A stretch of 64,000 nucleotides of DNA from Agrostemma githago. Its lineage: Eukaryota > Streptophyta > Magnoliopsida > Caryophyllales > Caryophyllaceae. Of the stretch, positions 34,803 through 46,285 are shown one piece after another; positions within the stretch are counted from its first letter, which is position 1, and each line of letters begins with the position of its first letter. The DNA lies in assembly GCA_958450325.1 (NCBI GenBank), contig OY288246.1, forward strand, positions 41,159,619 to 41,223,618, in the 5' to 3' direction. A model generated the notes under the pieces. It was not told the origin of the DNA. It saw only the letters and a program-made list of their open reading frames with translations, and searched no databases. The translations under genes were made by a program, and so were the position numbers.

Positions 34803-37145
34803 TCATGCGGCATCCTGGCGGGCGTTGGCGTCTGCTTCAGGCTGCCTAGTCACCCGGGCTTCGTCCTTAGCAGAATAAAGGCTCCGGAAAGTGTCCTCGT
34901 CAAAAGAAGGGAACATCTCCCCTATCACTTCCATGACCAATTCCAGAGAAGAGTTGGCGCCACTCACAAAGCTGGCACCCACTGCTTCCTCGTTCTCCGC
35001 AGCCAAGGACTCTTTCTCCTTTGCCCATTCCCCCTTGGCCTGGTCAAAAGCCGACTGTGCCTGGTCAAAAGTCGACTTTGCCTGTAACAGCTGCTCCTCC
35101 AAAACAGTCACCCTTCCCTTCAAATGCCCCATCTCAGCCAAAGATATGTTAGCACGGTCCAATGATTGCCGGCTCTCCTGCAGATCGGCCCCCAGCTTGG
35201 CAACTTCCTTCACGGCCATCTCCCCCTGCACCCTCCAGTTATCAGCCTGCCTCTTGGCCTCTTCCAGTTTGTCTTTCAAGGAACTTATCAAGGCAGCGTC
35301 CCTCTCTACCATAGCCAGGCGGTCAGGAGGAGGAGCCCCAGGGGTAACTGTTAGCTCCTCATCGCTCAGACGGCTGAGAGCCGCCAGTTCTGCAGAGGCC
35401 AACATAACCTTGGAGGTGCGTTGGATATATTGAAGCACTTGGTGGGAAGTAGAAGTTACCATCTTTGTAAGGCGGTCAGCCAGGACAGCCCCAGAGTCAG
35501 AAAGTAGGCCCGAAACGTCCACGCTATCCCCAGCCGTGTAGTGAAACTCCACATTCTCCTCTGGGAAGGGAATGCTCGAAGGCTCACGAGCAGGGCGTTT
35601 TGCATCCGGGGTAGAGACATCTGCCTCCAAATCCACCACATCAGCGCTGGGGGGCTCCCTCTCCCTTTTTCTCCTCACTTCCAAGGGAGTACTCTCCCCG
35701 GTCCCCTCCGAGTCTCCAGGCTGCGTTCCCTGCGAGATCCGAGGGCCAGCTGAAGAAGCACCCTGCTTCTGGCCAGGGGAAGGAGTAGCCCCTGAGGTAA
35801 CCTCCGCTTCCCCTACATGAGTGCTGGGAGTAGGAGTCGCCGGCTTTGACGAAGGCAGCCGGGGAGGAAGAGGCAATCTTCGACCTGCGGCGAAGTCTTT
35901 CACAAGCTTCATCAGAGCCTTACTTCCTTTCTTAAAGTTTGGCGGAAGAGAAGGGCGCTTTGAAAGAACGTGCAATTCCTCGCTCAGGCCTAACCTTCTG
36001 ACCTGCTTCTTGGTCCAGGTCCAAGAGTAGGAATCTGCAGAAAAGGAGAGGCGGTCATTTAAAAAGCAGGGAGAGATAAAATCCCTGGAAAACCGCGACA
36101 ACAAGAAAACCCTAGAACTACCTTCAAGGCCACGAATCAGGCCCATGGGAAGCAGGTACTCGTCAGTAGTGATAAGCTCCGCGTGAGGGAGCCAGAAAAC
36201 AGGGCAAAAGTTCCCATGTTTGTCCGCCACGATCTCAAATTTTTTAATCAAAATCTTCTCCTTGTCGGTCAGCCTGACTTCCAGAGCCTTCCCCCCGACG
36301 CGAGGGTGATACTCCTCACGCGTCTCCATGCGAGTATGGACATGATTCCTAAAGTGTCTGGGAATTTTCCACCCCGGCGCACTGTGGACATATATGAAGT
36401 TGTTTTTCCAATCCTTGAGACTGCTCAGGGGTGGCCATACCAGGGCGTATTTTTTCTGTCTCAGCAGAGACCAGTAGCCAGGGGAGCCATCCCCCCCTGA
36501 TGAAGACACCATTTGAAGGCCAACCATGAAGCGAAGGGCGTCGATGTAGGGCCCCTCACCATGGAATAGGCAGGTCCAAGTGTAGGCCACTAAAGCCCTA
36601 ATGGCTGTTGCAGTCAGCAGAGCAATGGCAACGTTCATCCTCCTGAAAGTATCTTCCAGGAAAGGATGCAACGGAAATCGCAGGCCAAACTCTAGGGCCT
36701 TATGAAAGACAGCTACACACCCATCTGGGGGACAACATACTGTATCTCTTTCCCCCGGGATCACCACAGTGTACCCCTCCCCAAAGTTATAAAACTGCTC
36801 GATGGCCTTAGCCGCGTCGCATTCCAAGAGCAGGTCCCTATTTTTGGCCTCGGGGTAGGTCTGTAAGGGAATCACGTACTTCTCCTTGTCTAAAAAATAG
36901 GTCCTCCCTCTCTCCCTGCGGATGAGAGGACCGGCCACCCTGGCGGGGTCCACCTCCAGGGCTTCATCGTCAGAATCGACCACATCGAAGGGAGCTGGGT
37001 CGGGTGACTCAGCCCCCTCTCCCCTGTGATCATCTCCCTCCCGGGGGCCAACCCTAGAGGAAGAAGCTACGTCACGACGACCACCGTCGCCGCCGCTAAT
37101 CCCTCCGAGCAAAGAATCGAAAGAAAGGGGGCGGGCTCGTGACAT
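34803..37145 (-). CDS. antisense ORF1 of Retand-like element C
   Basis: An open minus-strand frame of 780 codons from ATG 37143-37145 to TGA 34803-34805, containing an 87-bp in-frame GT-AG intron (36035-36121); spliced product about 751 residues. N-terminal acidic segment (PDPAPFDVVDSDDEALEVDP, about 48-70), then a globular region to about residue 330 (YFLDKEKYVIPL, FGLRFPLHPFLEDTFRRMNVA, WTCLFHGEGPYIDALRFMVG, WKNNFIYVHSAPGWKIP, FWLPHAEL) resembling the plant domain called putative gypsy-type transposon protein. After the intron come SKRPSLPPNF, a Pro/Ser-rich linker, and a coiled-coil-rich C-terminus with a duplicated STFDQAQ/SAFDQAK unit. No enzymatic motif is visible. The open frame, the conserved intron and an upstream TATA box argue for a real gene expressed against the direction of gag-pol. 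Confidence 0.82.
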   Translation of the reverse strand: MSRARPLSFDSLLGGISGGDGGRRDVASSSRVGPREGDDHRGEGAESPDPAPFDVVDSDDEALEVDPARVAGPLIRRERGRTYFLDKEKYVIPLQTYPEAKNRDLLLECDAAKAIEQFYNFGEGYTVVIPGERDTVCCPPDGCVAVFHKALEFGLRFPLHPFLEDTFRRMNVAIALLTATAIRALVAYTWTCLFHGEGPYIDALRFMVGLQMVSSSGGDGSPGYWSLLRQKKYALVWPPLSSLKDWKNNFIYVHSAPGWKIPRHFRNHVHTRMETREEYHPRVGGKALEVRLTDKEKILIKKFEIVADKHGNFCPVFWLPHAELITTDEYLLPMGLIRGLEGSSRVFLLSRFSRDFISPCFLNDRLSFSADSYSWTWTKKQVRRLGLSEELHVLSKRPSLPPNFKKGSKALMKLVKDFAAGRRLPLPPRLPSSKPATPTPSTHVGEAEVTSGATPSPGQKQGASSAGPRISQGTQPGDSEGTGESTPLEVRRKREREPPSADVVDLEADVSTPDAKRPAREPSSIPFPEENVEFHYTAGDSVDVSGLLSDSGAVLADRLTKMVTSTSHQVLQYIQRTSKVMLASAELAALSRLSDEELTVTPGAPPPDRLAMVERDAALISSLKDKLEEAKRQADNWRVQGEMAVKEVAKLGADLQESRQSLDRANISLAEMGHLKGRVTVLEEQLLQAKSTFDQAQSAFDQAKGEWAKEKESLAAENEEAVGASFVSGANSSLELVMEVIGEMFPSFDEDTFRSLYSAKDEARVTRQPEADANARQDAA
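36035..36121 (-). other. spliceosomal-type intron in antisense ORF1 (C)
   Basis: Minus-strand GTAGTTCTAGG donor (A has GTAGTTCAGG) and TTTTCTGCAG acceptor, 87 bp. Removal joins RGLE to DSYSWTWTKK, lining up with the spliced A sequence. Because 87 is divisible by three and stop-free, the unspliced frame also stays open in C. Confidence 0.85.
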
Positions 37146-37522
37146 CTAGGCTATAGAAGGGAAGAAAAGAAGCGAAAGATTCAAAAAAGGGAAAAAGGGT
37201 TCTAACCTAAAAAGCGCCGGTGAAGTTATCAAAGATGGCGACAAGAGATGATCCTTGCTCCTCCAAGAAAAAACGCTCGATCAATGAAGGGAATTCAAAA
37301 AGTGTTAGGGGGAGTAAGAATATCAAGAAGAGTAAAAGAAAATAATGAAGGGAGAGATGGGTTTTTATATAAGGGCCCAAAGAAGTTCGAAAGGTTGAAC
37401 CCCTGACAAAATCTGCAAAAATTTTCCACGTGTCGCACGCTGAACACCGACTGCTCACCTTTTTCAAGAAGGGCCTCGGTAAACGGAAACGTCAGAAAGA
37501 AAAGTCAATCAACGACTCCATT

Positions 37523-37555
<33 letters not shown>

Positions 37556-37690
37556 CAAATGCGCAAAATATCCATTTCATTGAAAACACCGCAAGCGGAA
37601 GGTACATCATAAGGCATGCATGAAAGAAAAATTACACAAGGCTCGGAAAAATTCCAGCCTGACAGAAATTAAAGGCCCTGCCGCCCAGGC
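37146..37690. other. spacer between antisense ORFs 1 and 2 (C), with A-run
   Basis: Holds the ORF1 leader with a TATA box at 37364-37371 and, at about 37526-37552, a run of some 27 A on the plus strand. Nothing coding. Confidence 0.5.
37364..37371 (-). promoter_or_regulatory. TATA box for antisense ORF1 (C)
   Basis: TATATAAA on the minus strand about 220 bp upstream of the ATG; counterpart in A at 15549-15556. Confidence 0.6.
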
Positions 37691-38272
37691 CTAGTCGTCC
37701 CCCAAATCTGGAGAGTAATCTCCAGGACTGCCTGGGCTCCCGAGAGCCGAACCCCAGTCCCAACTTGGGGAATCCAGAAAGGGGTCAGTTGCAGCCCCAT
37801 CCTCGTCCCTATCGCTCAGGCAGCCGAGGCCTTCACTGTCGTCAGAATCACGGCTGCTGTCTTCCCAATCCCTTCCAAAAGGGACAGCTCGGGACTCGTC
37901 GCAAGTGCGACAGCCTGTTTTCTTTACAGGCGAAGAAGGGCCCGACTCCAGGGAAGAGTCGGTGTCGGAGTTAGGGCCGAACTGTTCAGGGTGCAACCAT
38001 GGAAAACACTCATGGCACCCCCTATCATAGCAGCCCCCTCCCTGGGAGCAACGCCTAAATCTAGGCACGGCAGGAGGAGGGGACCTCCTAGGGCGCTTGC
38101 CCATCCTGATAGAGGCCTTCCCTCCCCTCCGGCGAAGGCGGAGTCGGGAGCAACGGCTCCGGCGAACCGCTAAATAGGCAGCTCGTGCATATCTAAGTCG
38201 CCAAAACCCCCTGAAGATGAAGGAAACATGTTTGACTCCACGGCGAACCACGCTTTTCTTGATCCAAGCCAT
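37691..38272 (-). CDS. antisense ORF2, Cys-rich protein (element C)
   Basis: Intact frame of 193 codons from ATG 38270-38272 (MAWIKKSVVRRG) to TAG 37691-37693. I choose this start over an upstream in-frame ATG at 38315 because A and B both begin M-x-WIKK. Layout: basic Arg-rich arm (RRSRCSRLRLRRRGG), Cys/His block GGGCYDRGCHECFPWLHPEQF, linker SLESGPSSPVKKTGCRTCDE with a C-X2-C pair, then an acidic and Ser-rich tail ending SPGDYSPDLGDD. It corresponds to the second antisense ORF reported in Retand-2. Function unknown; conservation of the Cys/His block across A, B and C, while the linker drifts, suggests selection on a metal-binding module. Confidence 0.8.
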   Translation of the reverse strand: MAWIKKSVVRRGVKHVSFIFRGFWRLRYARAAYLAVRRSRCSRLRLRRRGGKASIRMGKRPRRSPPPAVPRFRRCSQGGGCYDRGCHECFPWLHPEQFGPNSDTDSSLESGPSSPVKKTGCRTCDESRAVPFGRDWEDSSRDSDDSEGLGCLSDRDEDGAATDPFLDSPSWDWGSALGSPGSPGDYSPDLGDD

Positions 38273-38337
38273 GTTTGAAGTGAAGAAAATGGAGAGATTG
38301 AAAGTGAAATGAAGCACAAGTGATCAAGGAAGCTGAA

Positions 38338-38345
38338 GATTTTAT
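38338..38345 (-). promoter_or_regulatory. TATA box for antisense ORF2 (C)
   Basis: TATAAAAT on the minus strand, 66 bp before the ORF2 ATG; positions in A and B agree within about 10 bp. Confidence 0.65.
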
Positions 38346-38624
38346 ACCAAGGTGAACTCCGCATTAATGAGGGCTCCAACCACCCTGGGAGGAGAGCCAC
38401 CAATCAGGAACTCCTCACAGTTCCCCAAAATCCGCCCAGAAGAAAAGAGCAATCATTACGGAAGTAATCTTGCCTCTTTACATTCCTGACAGGAACAGTA
38501 CAAAGTTCCATTGGGAAGGCGCGGAGCATTAAATGCCGCAACAGACATGGAAGTCAACCCCCCTCCAAGCAAGAGTCGTCAGCAGAGGAGAAGTCTCACT
38601 TCCCTCCTACTGACGAGGGCCAAT

Positions 38625-39576
<952 letters not shown>

Positions 39577-41135
39577 GATCCGGGACTCTTTTCCATTGAG
39601 CATGCGGGCTTGGTACTTGGACGACGGCACCATCGTCGGAGATACTTTGGTCGTGGGGAAGGTTTTGGAGCTGATTATGGAGGATGGTCCTCGCTTGGGT
39701 CTCCACCTTAATGTCGGAAAAACTGAGGTTTTTTTGCCTAAGGAAGATCCTAGGAGTGGACTTCCTGGTGTTTTCCCACCCGATATTTCTCGACCGATGC
39801 GGGGGGTCAAACTCCTTGGTGGCCCCGTCAGTGTTTTCCGTATTTTCAGTAGTGAGCTTGTGGCGAAGAGAGTTGCTAGAACCATTGAGCTTATAGATTC
39901 TGTTGCCAGGATTGAGGATCCACAGTGCGAGCTGCTGTTACTTCGTGCATGTGCCGGTATTTCTAAGCTTTCTTTCTCTCTGCGCACCTGAACCCCTACG
40001 GTCTTCAACTCGGCTAAGACCTTCGATGCGGCTTTGCGGTCTAGCTTGGAACGCATTGTCACCGCGTTCGGCCCCGGGTTTGGGGACTGGCAGTGGCGTC
40101 TTTCCACACTACCCTTTAATTTCGGAGGGTTGGGTGTGTACAGCGCTGGGGCTGTCCTGCACTATGCCTTTTTGGCTTCTCGCCTGCATTCTCTGAGTTG
40201 CAGGCTTTGCTCCTTCGGCCTTCAGCCGTCTCAGCCCCCGGGCCGACCTTCGATGCAGCCTTGGCTATGTTTAACAAGACCACCGGTTCTGACCTTTCTT
40301 GTAGCCCAAGTGAAGTCGCTGCCCCAAACTCATGAAGAAATTGGCAGATATATATTTCACGAAGGTTGATGCTTCGGTAGAATCGATTTTCTCCTTGACT
40401 CGGCGACAGGTGGCATTGTGGAAGTCTCTGCAGGGTGCTCACACGTCTGACTGGTTGCGGGCAGTACCCATCTCCGGGCTGGGGCAGACCATGAATGGGA
40501 GGACCTACCGCTCTGTCCTTAGCTATCGGTTGGGTGTCCCTTTGTTCCCGGTACCCGAGCCTTGTTCTGCCTGCTCCCAGGTTTTTGTTGGTGACATTTT
40601 TGGGGACCATGCTGTGTCGTGTGCTGGTACCGTTGGTATTAAGCATAGACATAACCTGGTTCGCGACATCCTTTTGGATATCTACTTCCGATCTGGTATT
40701 TCGGCCGGTAAAGAGGTGGATGTCGGTTTGATTGATGGGCATTACAAGCTCCTTCGCTCAGCGGATTTACTTCTTTATTCCTGGGATAGGGGGCGGGATG
40801 TGTGTGTCGATCTGACAGGGTCATCCCCATTGACTCAGTCTGCGATGACGGATTTCCTGCCTGGTCGTGCGGTCGTTGACGCCACTCAGCGTAAGTGCGC
40901 CAAGTTCGGAGATTTGTGGACCAGGATTGGTTATGGATTCCTGCCTTTCTCCTTCTCTTCACTTGGGGAGCTTGATGCAGAGGCTGTTGCGTTGCTCAAG
41001 CGGATTCAGAAATTTTCTATCGCTCAGGATGCGGGGGCTCGCGCAGCTACTTTTATTTTCACTAGACTTAGTTTCGCTATTGCTAAGGGAGTGGGTTCCC
41101 AAATAGTATCTCGGCTACCCACTAACTTCTTGTAA
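39577..41135 (+). pseudogene. reverse transcriptase (C-terminal half) with zinc finger and endonuclease-like domain
   Basis: Translation starts just before the catalytic box AWYLDDGTIVGD. It runs in three frames: 39577-40200 (with TGA 39989-39991), a short middle segment, then 40332-41135. The C-terminal part has CSACSQVFVGDIFGDHAVSC (C-X2-C-X9-H-X3-C), followed by KHRHN, then SADLLLYSW and DVCVDLTG. A CCHC finger followed by an RHN/RHD motif and a PD-(D/E)XK-like core is the arrangement of the restriction-like endonuclease in R2/R4/NeSL-type LINEs; here PD appears as SAD. It ends IVSRLPTNFL. Non-functional copy. Similar proteins are widespread in plant annotations as unnamed reverse transcriptases; the RLE reading is my inference. 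Confidence 0.68.
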
Positions 41136-41187
41136 TTTGTTTCGTTATTAATGCAAGTTCCGGTGTATAATTAAAAAATAAAAATAA
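39577..41187 (+). mobile_element. 5'-truncated LINE with RLE-type C-terminus
   Basis: Starts inside the reverse transcriptase immediately after an AAT tract and ends with a short 3' UTR (TTTCGTTATTAATGCAAG) running into another AAT tract. The same 3' end recurs at 59361-59451, again between AAT tracts, which fixes the element's 3' terminus. Differs completely from the L1-type LINEs nearby. Confidence 0.8.
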
Positions 41188-41204
41188 AATAATAATACTA
41201 ATAC

Positions 41205-41240
<36 letters not shown>
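41188..41240 (+). repeat. (AAT)n tract between RLE-like LINE and LINE-1
   Basis: About 53 bp of AAT with ACTAAT interruptions at its left end. Confidence 0.93.
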
Positions 41241-41244
<4 letters not shown>

Positions 41245-41299
41245 CTCTCTACCCTCTCTATAGGGGAAGTTTCCCTCGCCATTTTTTCACCGGAATGTG

Positions 41300-42844
41300 A
41301 TGATATCGACGGCGCCACGAGGTAGGGGACGGGGGAGGCCAAAGAAACAAGTACGAGAAAATTTGCAATCTAATCTGGACTATGATACTAGATCTAATAG
41401 TACGCAATCAGAAGACTTGAATGAAGATTTGGGTCTCCAGAAACAGGGGAAGAATGTGATCAATGATCTAATCGATCTAGCTTTAGAATCTGCAAATCGC
41501 TTGACAGGAGAAGCTGGATCTGTGCGTGCAAAGAATAGAATTCTGGATACTACGGAACAGCCGGTAATCCAGAATTTTGAGAATAAGGAAGGATCTCTGG
41601 ATACAACGGAACAGCCGGTCATCCAGACGATGGAGGCAAGAAGTCATGGGAAAGATGGGGAGCCTCAGAGTACAACGGAACAACCGGTCACTCTGAAGAA
41701 GACTCTCCACCCGGAACCAAAACTGTCAGGTTCATGGGCAGATCGTGCGAAAGAAAAGAAAACTGGTATGAGTCTATATTTTGACGATTATTGGGCAGCT
41801 GTATAGGAGATAACCATTGAATATGAGGACTATGAAGATGAACTGCGATTATGGCAGACTACGCTAATGGGTCATGTCATAGGATCGAGGCTAACACTTG
41901 GTAAGGTTGCTGATTTTGTTGCAACCAGATGGAATTCCATTGAGAAGCCAACTGTGCAATATTTCAAAAAGGGTTGGTTCTCATTCACATTTAACAGCAA
42001 GAGTGCGATGGAGGAGGTTTTGAAGGGTGGTGCATGGCAGATAGGGGCACATTCTTTGATCTTAAAACAACGGAGCCCATCTTTTTCATCTGAGATGGAA
42101 AGGATTGCAGTTGTACCAACTTGGGTGATTTTTCCAGATCTCGACCCTTATCTCTGGATAGAAGCGGTTCTCAGTAAGATGGCTAGTCGGATTGGTAAAC
42201 CCCTGTTTGCTGATCCTACAACCACCTCTAAAGAGAGGCTCTCTTTTGCTAGAATAATGGTGGAAGTGGATTTGTCTACTGATTTTCCAGATATGGTGAC
42301 GATAAACATCCCGATTCTAGGGAAGTCTAAGCAGAGAATCACATACGAATGGCTTCCATACTATTGTCATTGTTGCGGCAAACTTGGACATTTGAGAAAT
42401 ACCTGTAAGCTTGAGAAGAAAAAGGCAACAGTTAAGCCTACACAAAGGTATACTCCTGTCAAGCATACAGTAGTAGTGGAGAATGCATCTAGTGTCGGTG
42501 ACCCGTCAGGGAGGGCAGACACTGAGATTGCAACTGGAGAGGCAAAAGCTGGTGACCCGGACCTCAATTTAACCTCAGGGAGGTTAGATGGATTAGGGAG
42601 GGCAGGCTTGGATGGAGGATTAGGAAGGGAAGAGGGAGGACAGAAGGAAGAGGCCACAGGTTTTAGCCTGGTTGTGCATCGTTCTGGAGGAGTAAGCCAC
42701 TTCTCCCCGGGGTTACACATGCCAAAGGAAAAGAAAATTGAGATATTGCATAAAAATCAATTCGAACTATTGCAGCAACACAGTGAGCTAGAGGAGAAGG
42801 GGCTGGGGGTCCAAGAGAATGTTCCACCAGACATTCAACAATGA
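41300..42844 (+). pseudogene. LINE-1 ORF1 (DUF4283-like, zinc knuckle)
   Basis: ATG 41300 (MISTAPRGRGRGRPKKQ, an AT-hook-like basic start) to TGA 42842-42844, with one nonsense TAG at 41804-41806. Middle part is the plant LINE RNA-binding domain (ELRLWQTTLMGHVIGSR, GWFSFTFNSKSAMEEVLKGG), then a CCHC knuckle CHCCGKLGHLRNTC. The linker before it contains three copies of a TTEQPV motif. Expected role: ORF1 protein binding LINE RNA. Its stop overlaps the ORF2 start as ATGA. Confidence 0.85.
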
Positions 42845-45800
42845 AACTGGCAACTTGGAATGTAAGAGGGGGGAATGAAGAGATTAAACAAAATGAAATA
42901 TTATCTCTCTTCAGGAACAATAATTTGAATGTTTTAGGAATTCTAGAAACGCGAATAAAGCTCGCTAAGGCAGCTCCAATAGTCAGGAGGAAGTTTAAGG
43001 ACTTTGGTATTGCTTGGAATTATGAACACCATTATAATGGTAGAATATGGTTATTATGGAATAAAAGTATTGTTAGAGTCAATGTTCTTTATTCTCAGGC
43101 TCAGATGATACACTGTCATGTGCATCAGTATGCTACTAGGCAGGAAACTTTCTTGTCAGTAGTATATGGAAGCAATGATGGTAAGGAACAAGAGGATCTC
43201 TGGCATGCTCTTAATGATTTGCAAATTGTTAATGATAATAGGCTAGTTCTTTGAGATTTTTATGTAATCCGCAACATGGAGGAAAAGATTGGAGGATCGA
43301 CCCCTGATGTTAAAGAGATGGCAGACTTCAATGACTGTCTTTTTGCAAATGGGTTACAAGAACTAAATGGGCAAGGGCATGAATTCACCTGGACCAATAA
43401 GCGAAATCCGGAGGATAGGGTTTGGTCTAGGTTGGACAGGGTCTTGATTAATGGAGCTTGGTTAGATTCCTATAACTTCCTTTGCTTCAATATTATGTCC
43501 TGGAATCTCCGACCATTCCCCAATCCAGGTGACTATTCTTCAGCAGCAGAAAGGAAGAGGAAGCTTTAGCTTTCTCAATTGTTGGATTAAATCCCCAAAT
43601 TATCAGGAAGTAGTGAAGAAAGCGTAGACTGCTCCAGAACATGGCACGGTTTGCTATAGGCTTTTTGGAAAGCTTAAGAAGGTTAAGCAGGCTTTGAAAC
43701 TAATGCATCATCAGAGATTCTCTGTTATTAAGGGGAGAATTGAGGATCTTAGACTAGAACTGGCAGACTGTCAAAGAAATTTGTAGGAGGATCCCTTTTC
43801 TATGGCCTTAATCTTTGAGGAAAGGGACCTAACTGCTGCATACCTGGCACTTAAGGATGCAGAGCTAAGCATTTTGAGACAAAGAGCAAAAATTGAGAAC
43901 ATTATTAAAGGAGATGAATCCACTAAATTCTTTTACTCAAGAATTAAAGAACGGAGGCAGCATCAAATAATTGGGAGTATTGTAGGTTGTGATGGTAAGA
44001 TTAGGGAAGGCCTTGATGAAGTTGCAAAGGGCTTTGTGGACTATTACCAAGGTTTATTTGGTACAGCTAAACCTGTGCAACCAATAGTTTCAGTTATCTT
44101 TACAAGAGGGAAGATGGTACCTGAGAGAGAATGGGGGAAGTTGCTGCATATCCCTACTGAAGAGGAAGTAAAGGAGGCTCTTTTCTCAATAGGAGCCGAT
44201 AAGACTCCAGGGCCGGATGGATTCTCCTCAGAATTCTTTAAAGCTTCATGGAACACCATTAAAGGGGATTTTTGTGCAGCAATAGAAGAGTTCTTTAACA
44301 AAGGGAAGATGCTAAAGCGAGCAAATACTACTCTCATCACTCTCATCCCAAAGAAAGATGTCTGTTATTCTGTCCTTGACTATAGACCGATTGCCTGTTG
44401 TACAGTTTTCTACAAGACTGTGAGCAAGCTATTAGTGAAGAAGATTCAGGGGGTTTTGCAAGATATAGTAGGTCACGAACAGACAACCTTCATTCAAAGG
44501 CGTAGCATCCACGAAAACATCGCGTTGTCTCAAGCTCTTGTCAAAAGTTATGGGAGGAAATACCTTACACCAAGCTGCTTAATGAAAATTGATTTGAGAA
44601 AGGCCTTCGATTCTTTACAATGGAGCTTCATCAAGGAGATGTTAGAGGGGTTCAATTTTCCGAGTGATTTTGTTGACTGGATTATGAACTGCATAACAGG
44701 TTCCTGGTTCACCCTTAAAGTGAATGGTAGACCTTATGGATTCTTCAAGGGTAGGAGTGGGGTGCGTTAAGGTGATCCACTCTCCCCTTACATTTTTGTT
44801 TTAAGTATGGAAATCCTCTATAGGAGATTAAGGCATATTAACTTGTTGACTCAAGTTTCCTATCACCCTAAATGTTGTCAAATTCGGTTAAATCACATGA
44901 TCTTTGCTGACGACTTAATGATATTCACTAGAGAAGATTGCCCCTCTGTTGATGCTGTGGTTGCCACTCTTCAAGCGTTTGCTGAAGAGTCTGGGTTACA
45001 GGTAAACAATGATAAAACAAGCATTTTCTTTGGAGGAGTTGCAGATAATATCAAGGATGAAATCCTTCTCCAAACTGGGTTTGTCCAAGGTGAATTCCCT
45101 TGCAGATATTTGGGGCTCCCCCTTAACTCTATAAATAACAAACGAGACCAATATCAAGTTCTCATCAACAAAATACAAGCTCAAATCTTTTGTTGGTCTT
45201 CTGGATATCTAACGTATGCTGGAAGGGTACAGTTGCTAACGTCGGTTATATTTGGGTTAACAAGCTACTGGAGTGCTAATGCACTCTTTCCTGTGAATGT
45301 TCACCTCCGACTGGAACAAATGTGCAGAAGCTTCTTTTGGACAGGAGGATTGAAAAGCAGGCGTATGGTCTTCAAAAGCTGGACTACAATCTGTCTTCCA
45401 TGGAAAAAGGGTGGCCTAAATATCAAAAATCTGCAAAGTTGGAATAAAACTTTGATTGCCCACTGGTTGTGGAAGATAGTAACAAGTCGCCAATGCCTCT
45501 GGTATGAATGGCACAAGAGATATGTTCTAATGGAGCAAAGTATTTGGGATATTGGCAAGAAGGAGAGACATACAGCAACATTTAAAAGCATTTTGAGTGT
45601 AAGAGATGAGATCCTCTGGAAAGAAGGGGCTGGAGCTGAGGAGTTGGTTCGGAGTTGGACAGTTAAGGGTGAGTTCAGTACCTCACTTGCTTATGATTGG
45701 TTCAAGCTACATAAACCTAGCATTCCTTGGATGAGCAGAATTAAGGAAGGACGCCTTATACCAAAGCATAAAATTATCTTGGCAATGGCAGGGCAGAAAG

Positions 45801-46192
45801 CCATAGCAACGCAGGACAGAATCCAACTCAGAGGTTTACCCACTGTCAATAGATGTGAGCAGCACCTTGAGACTGCAGCTCTTTTATTTTTTGGATGCAT
45901 GTTTTCTTGCCAAGTATGGCAACATCTCCTCAATTGGATACAAATTACGGGGAGAACTAACAATCTGGGGACTGAGCTAAACTGGTGTACTACCAGGACA
46001 AAGCGAAGGCATTGGAAAAACTCCTGGTATTGTGCTTGTCTTGCAGCTGCAGTCTATAGCATTTGGCAGGAGAGCAATTCTAGGATTTTTGATAGCAGGA
46101 AGAGTTCAATTCAAAGTATTGTAACTAAAATCAAGTTTGATATTTTTATTAGGTTACAAAGTCGTAATATTCACATTGATAGATGCTTATAG
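42841..46192 (+). pseudogene. LINE-1 ORF2 (endonuclease, reverse transcriptase)
   Basis: ATG 42841 overlaps the ORF1 stop by four bases. APE-type endonuclease (LATWNVRGG, LETRIK, HHYNGRIWLLW, then VWSRLDRVLING), RT (PGPDGFSSEFFKASW, MKIDLRKAFDS, FADDLMIF near 44907-44930) and a C-terminal RT zinc-binding region with a degraded first Cys. Breaks: TGA 43252-43254 in the catalytic GDFN region, frameshift near 43500-43560, further stops to 43790, TAA 44768-44770 (Q in LINE-4). Dead copy. Confidence 0.88.
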
Positions 46193-46285
46193 AAGTGGAG
46201 GACTCTTGATCTGAGTAGTTGTAGTGGATATGACTTTTGTAAGAGCTTAGTCTCATTTTCATAATATGAGGCATACCTTCTTGGG

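Larger units (their letters stand above)
41241..46285 (+). mobile_element. L1-type LINE-1, full length
   Basis: Begins with a CT-rich leader ending ATAGGGGAAG that is shared with LINE-3 (CTCTCTCTAGGGGAAG), so the 5' end is intact. ORF1 and ORF2 follow, then a short 3' UTR and an AAT tract. Both ORFs are broken. Confidence 0.88.

Noticed and set aside
37526..37552. The A-run in element C as a poly(A) tail of a retroposed antisense ORF
   Set aside because: A retroposed antisense transcript would leave poly(T) on the plus strand; the run is poly(A) on the plus strand.
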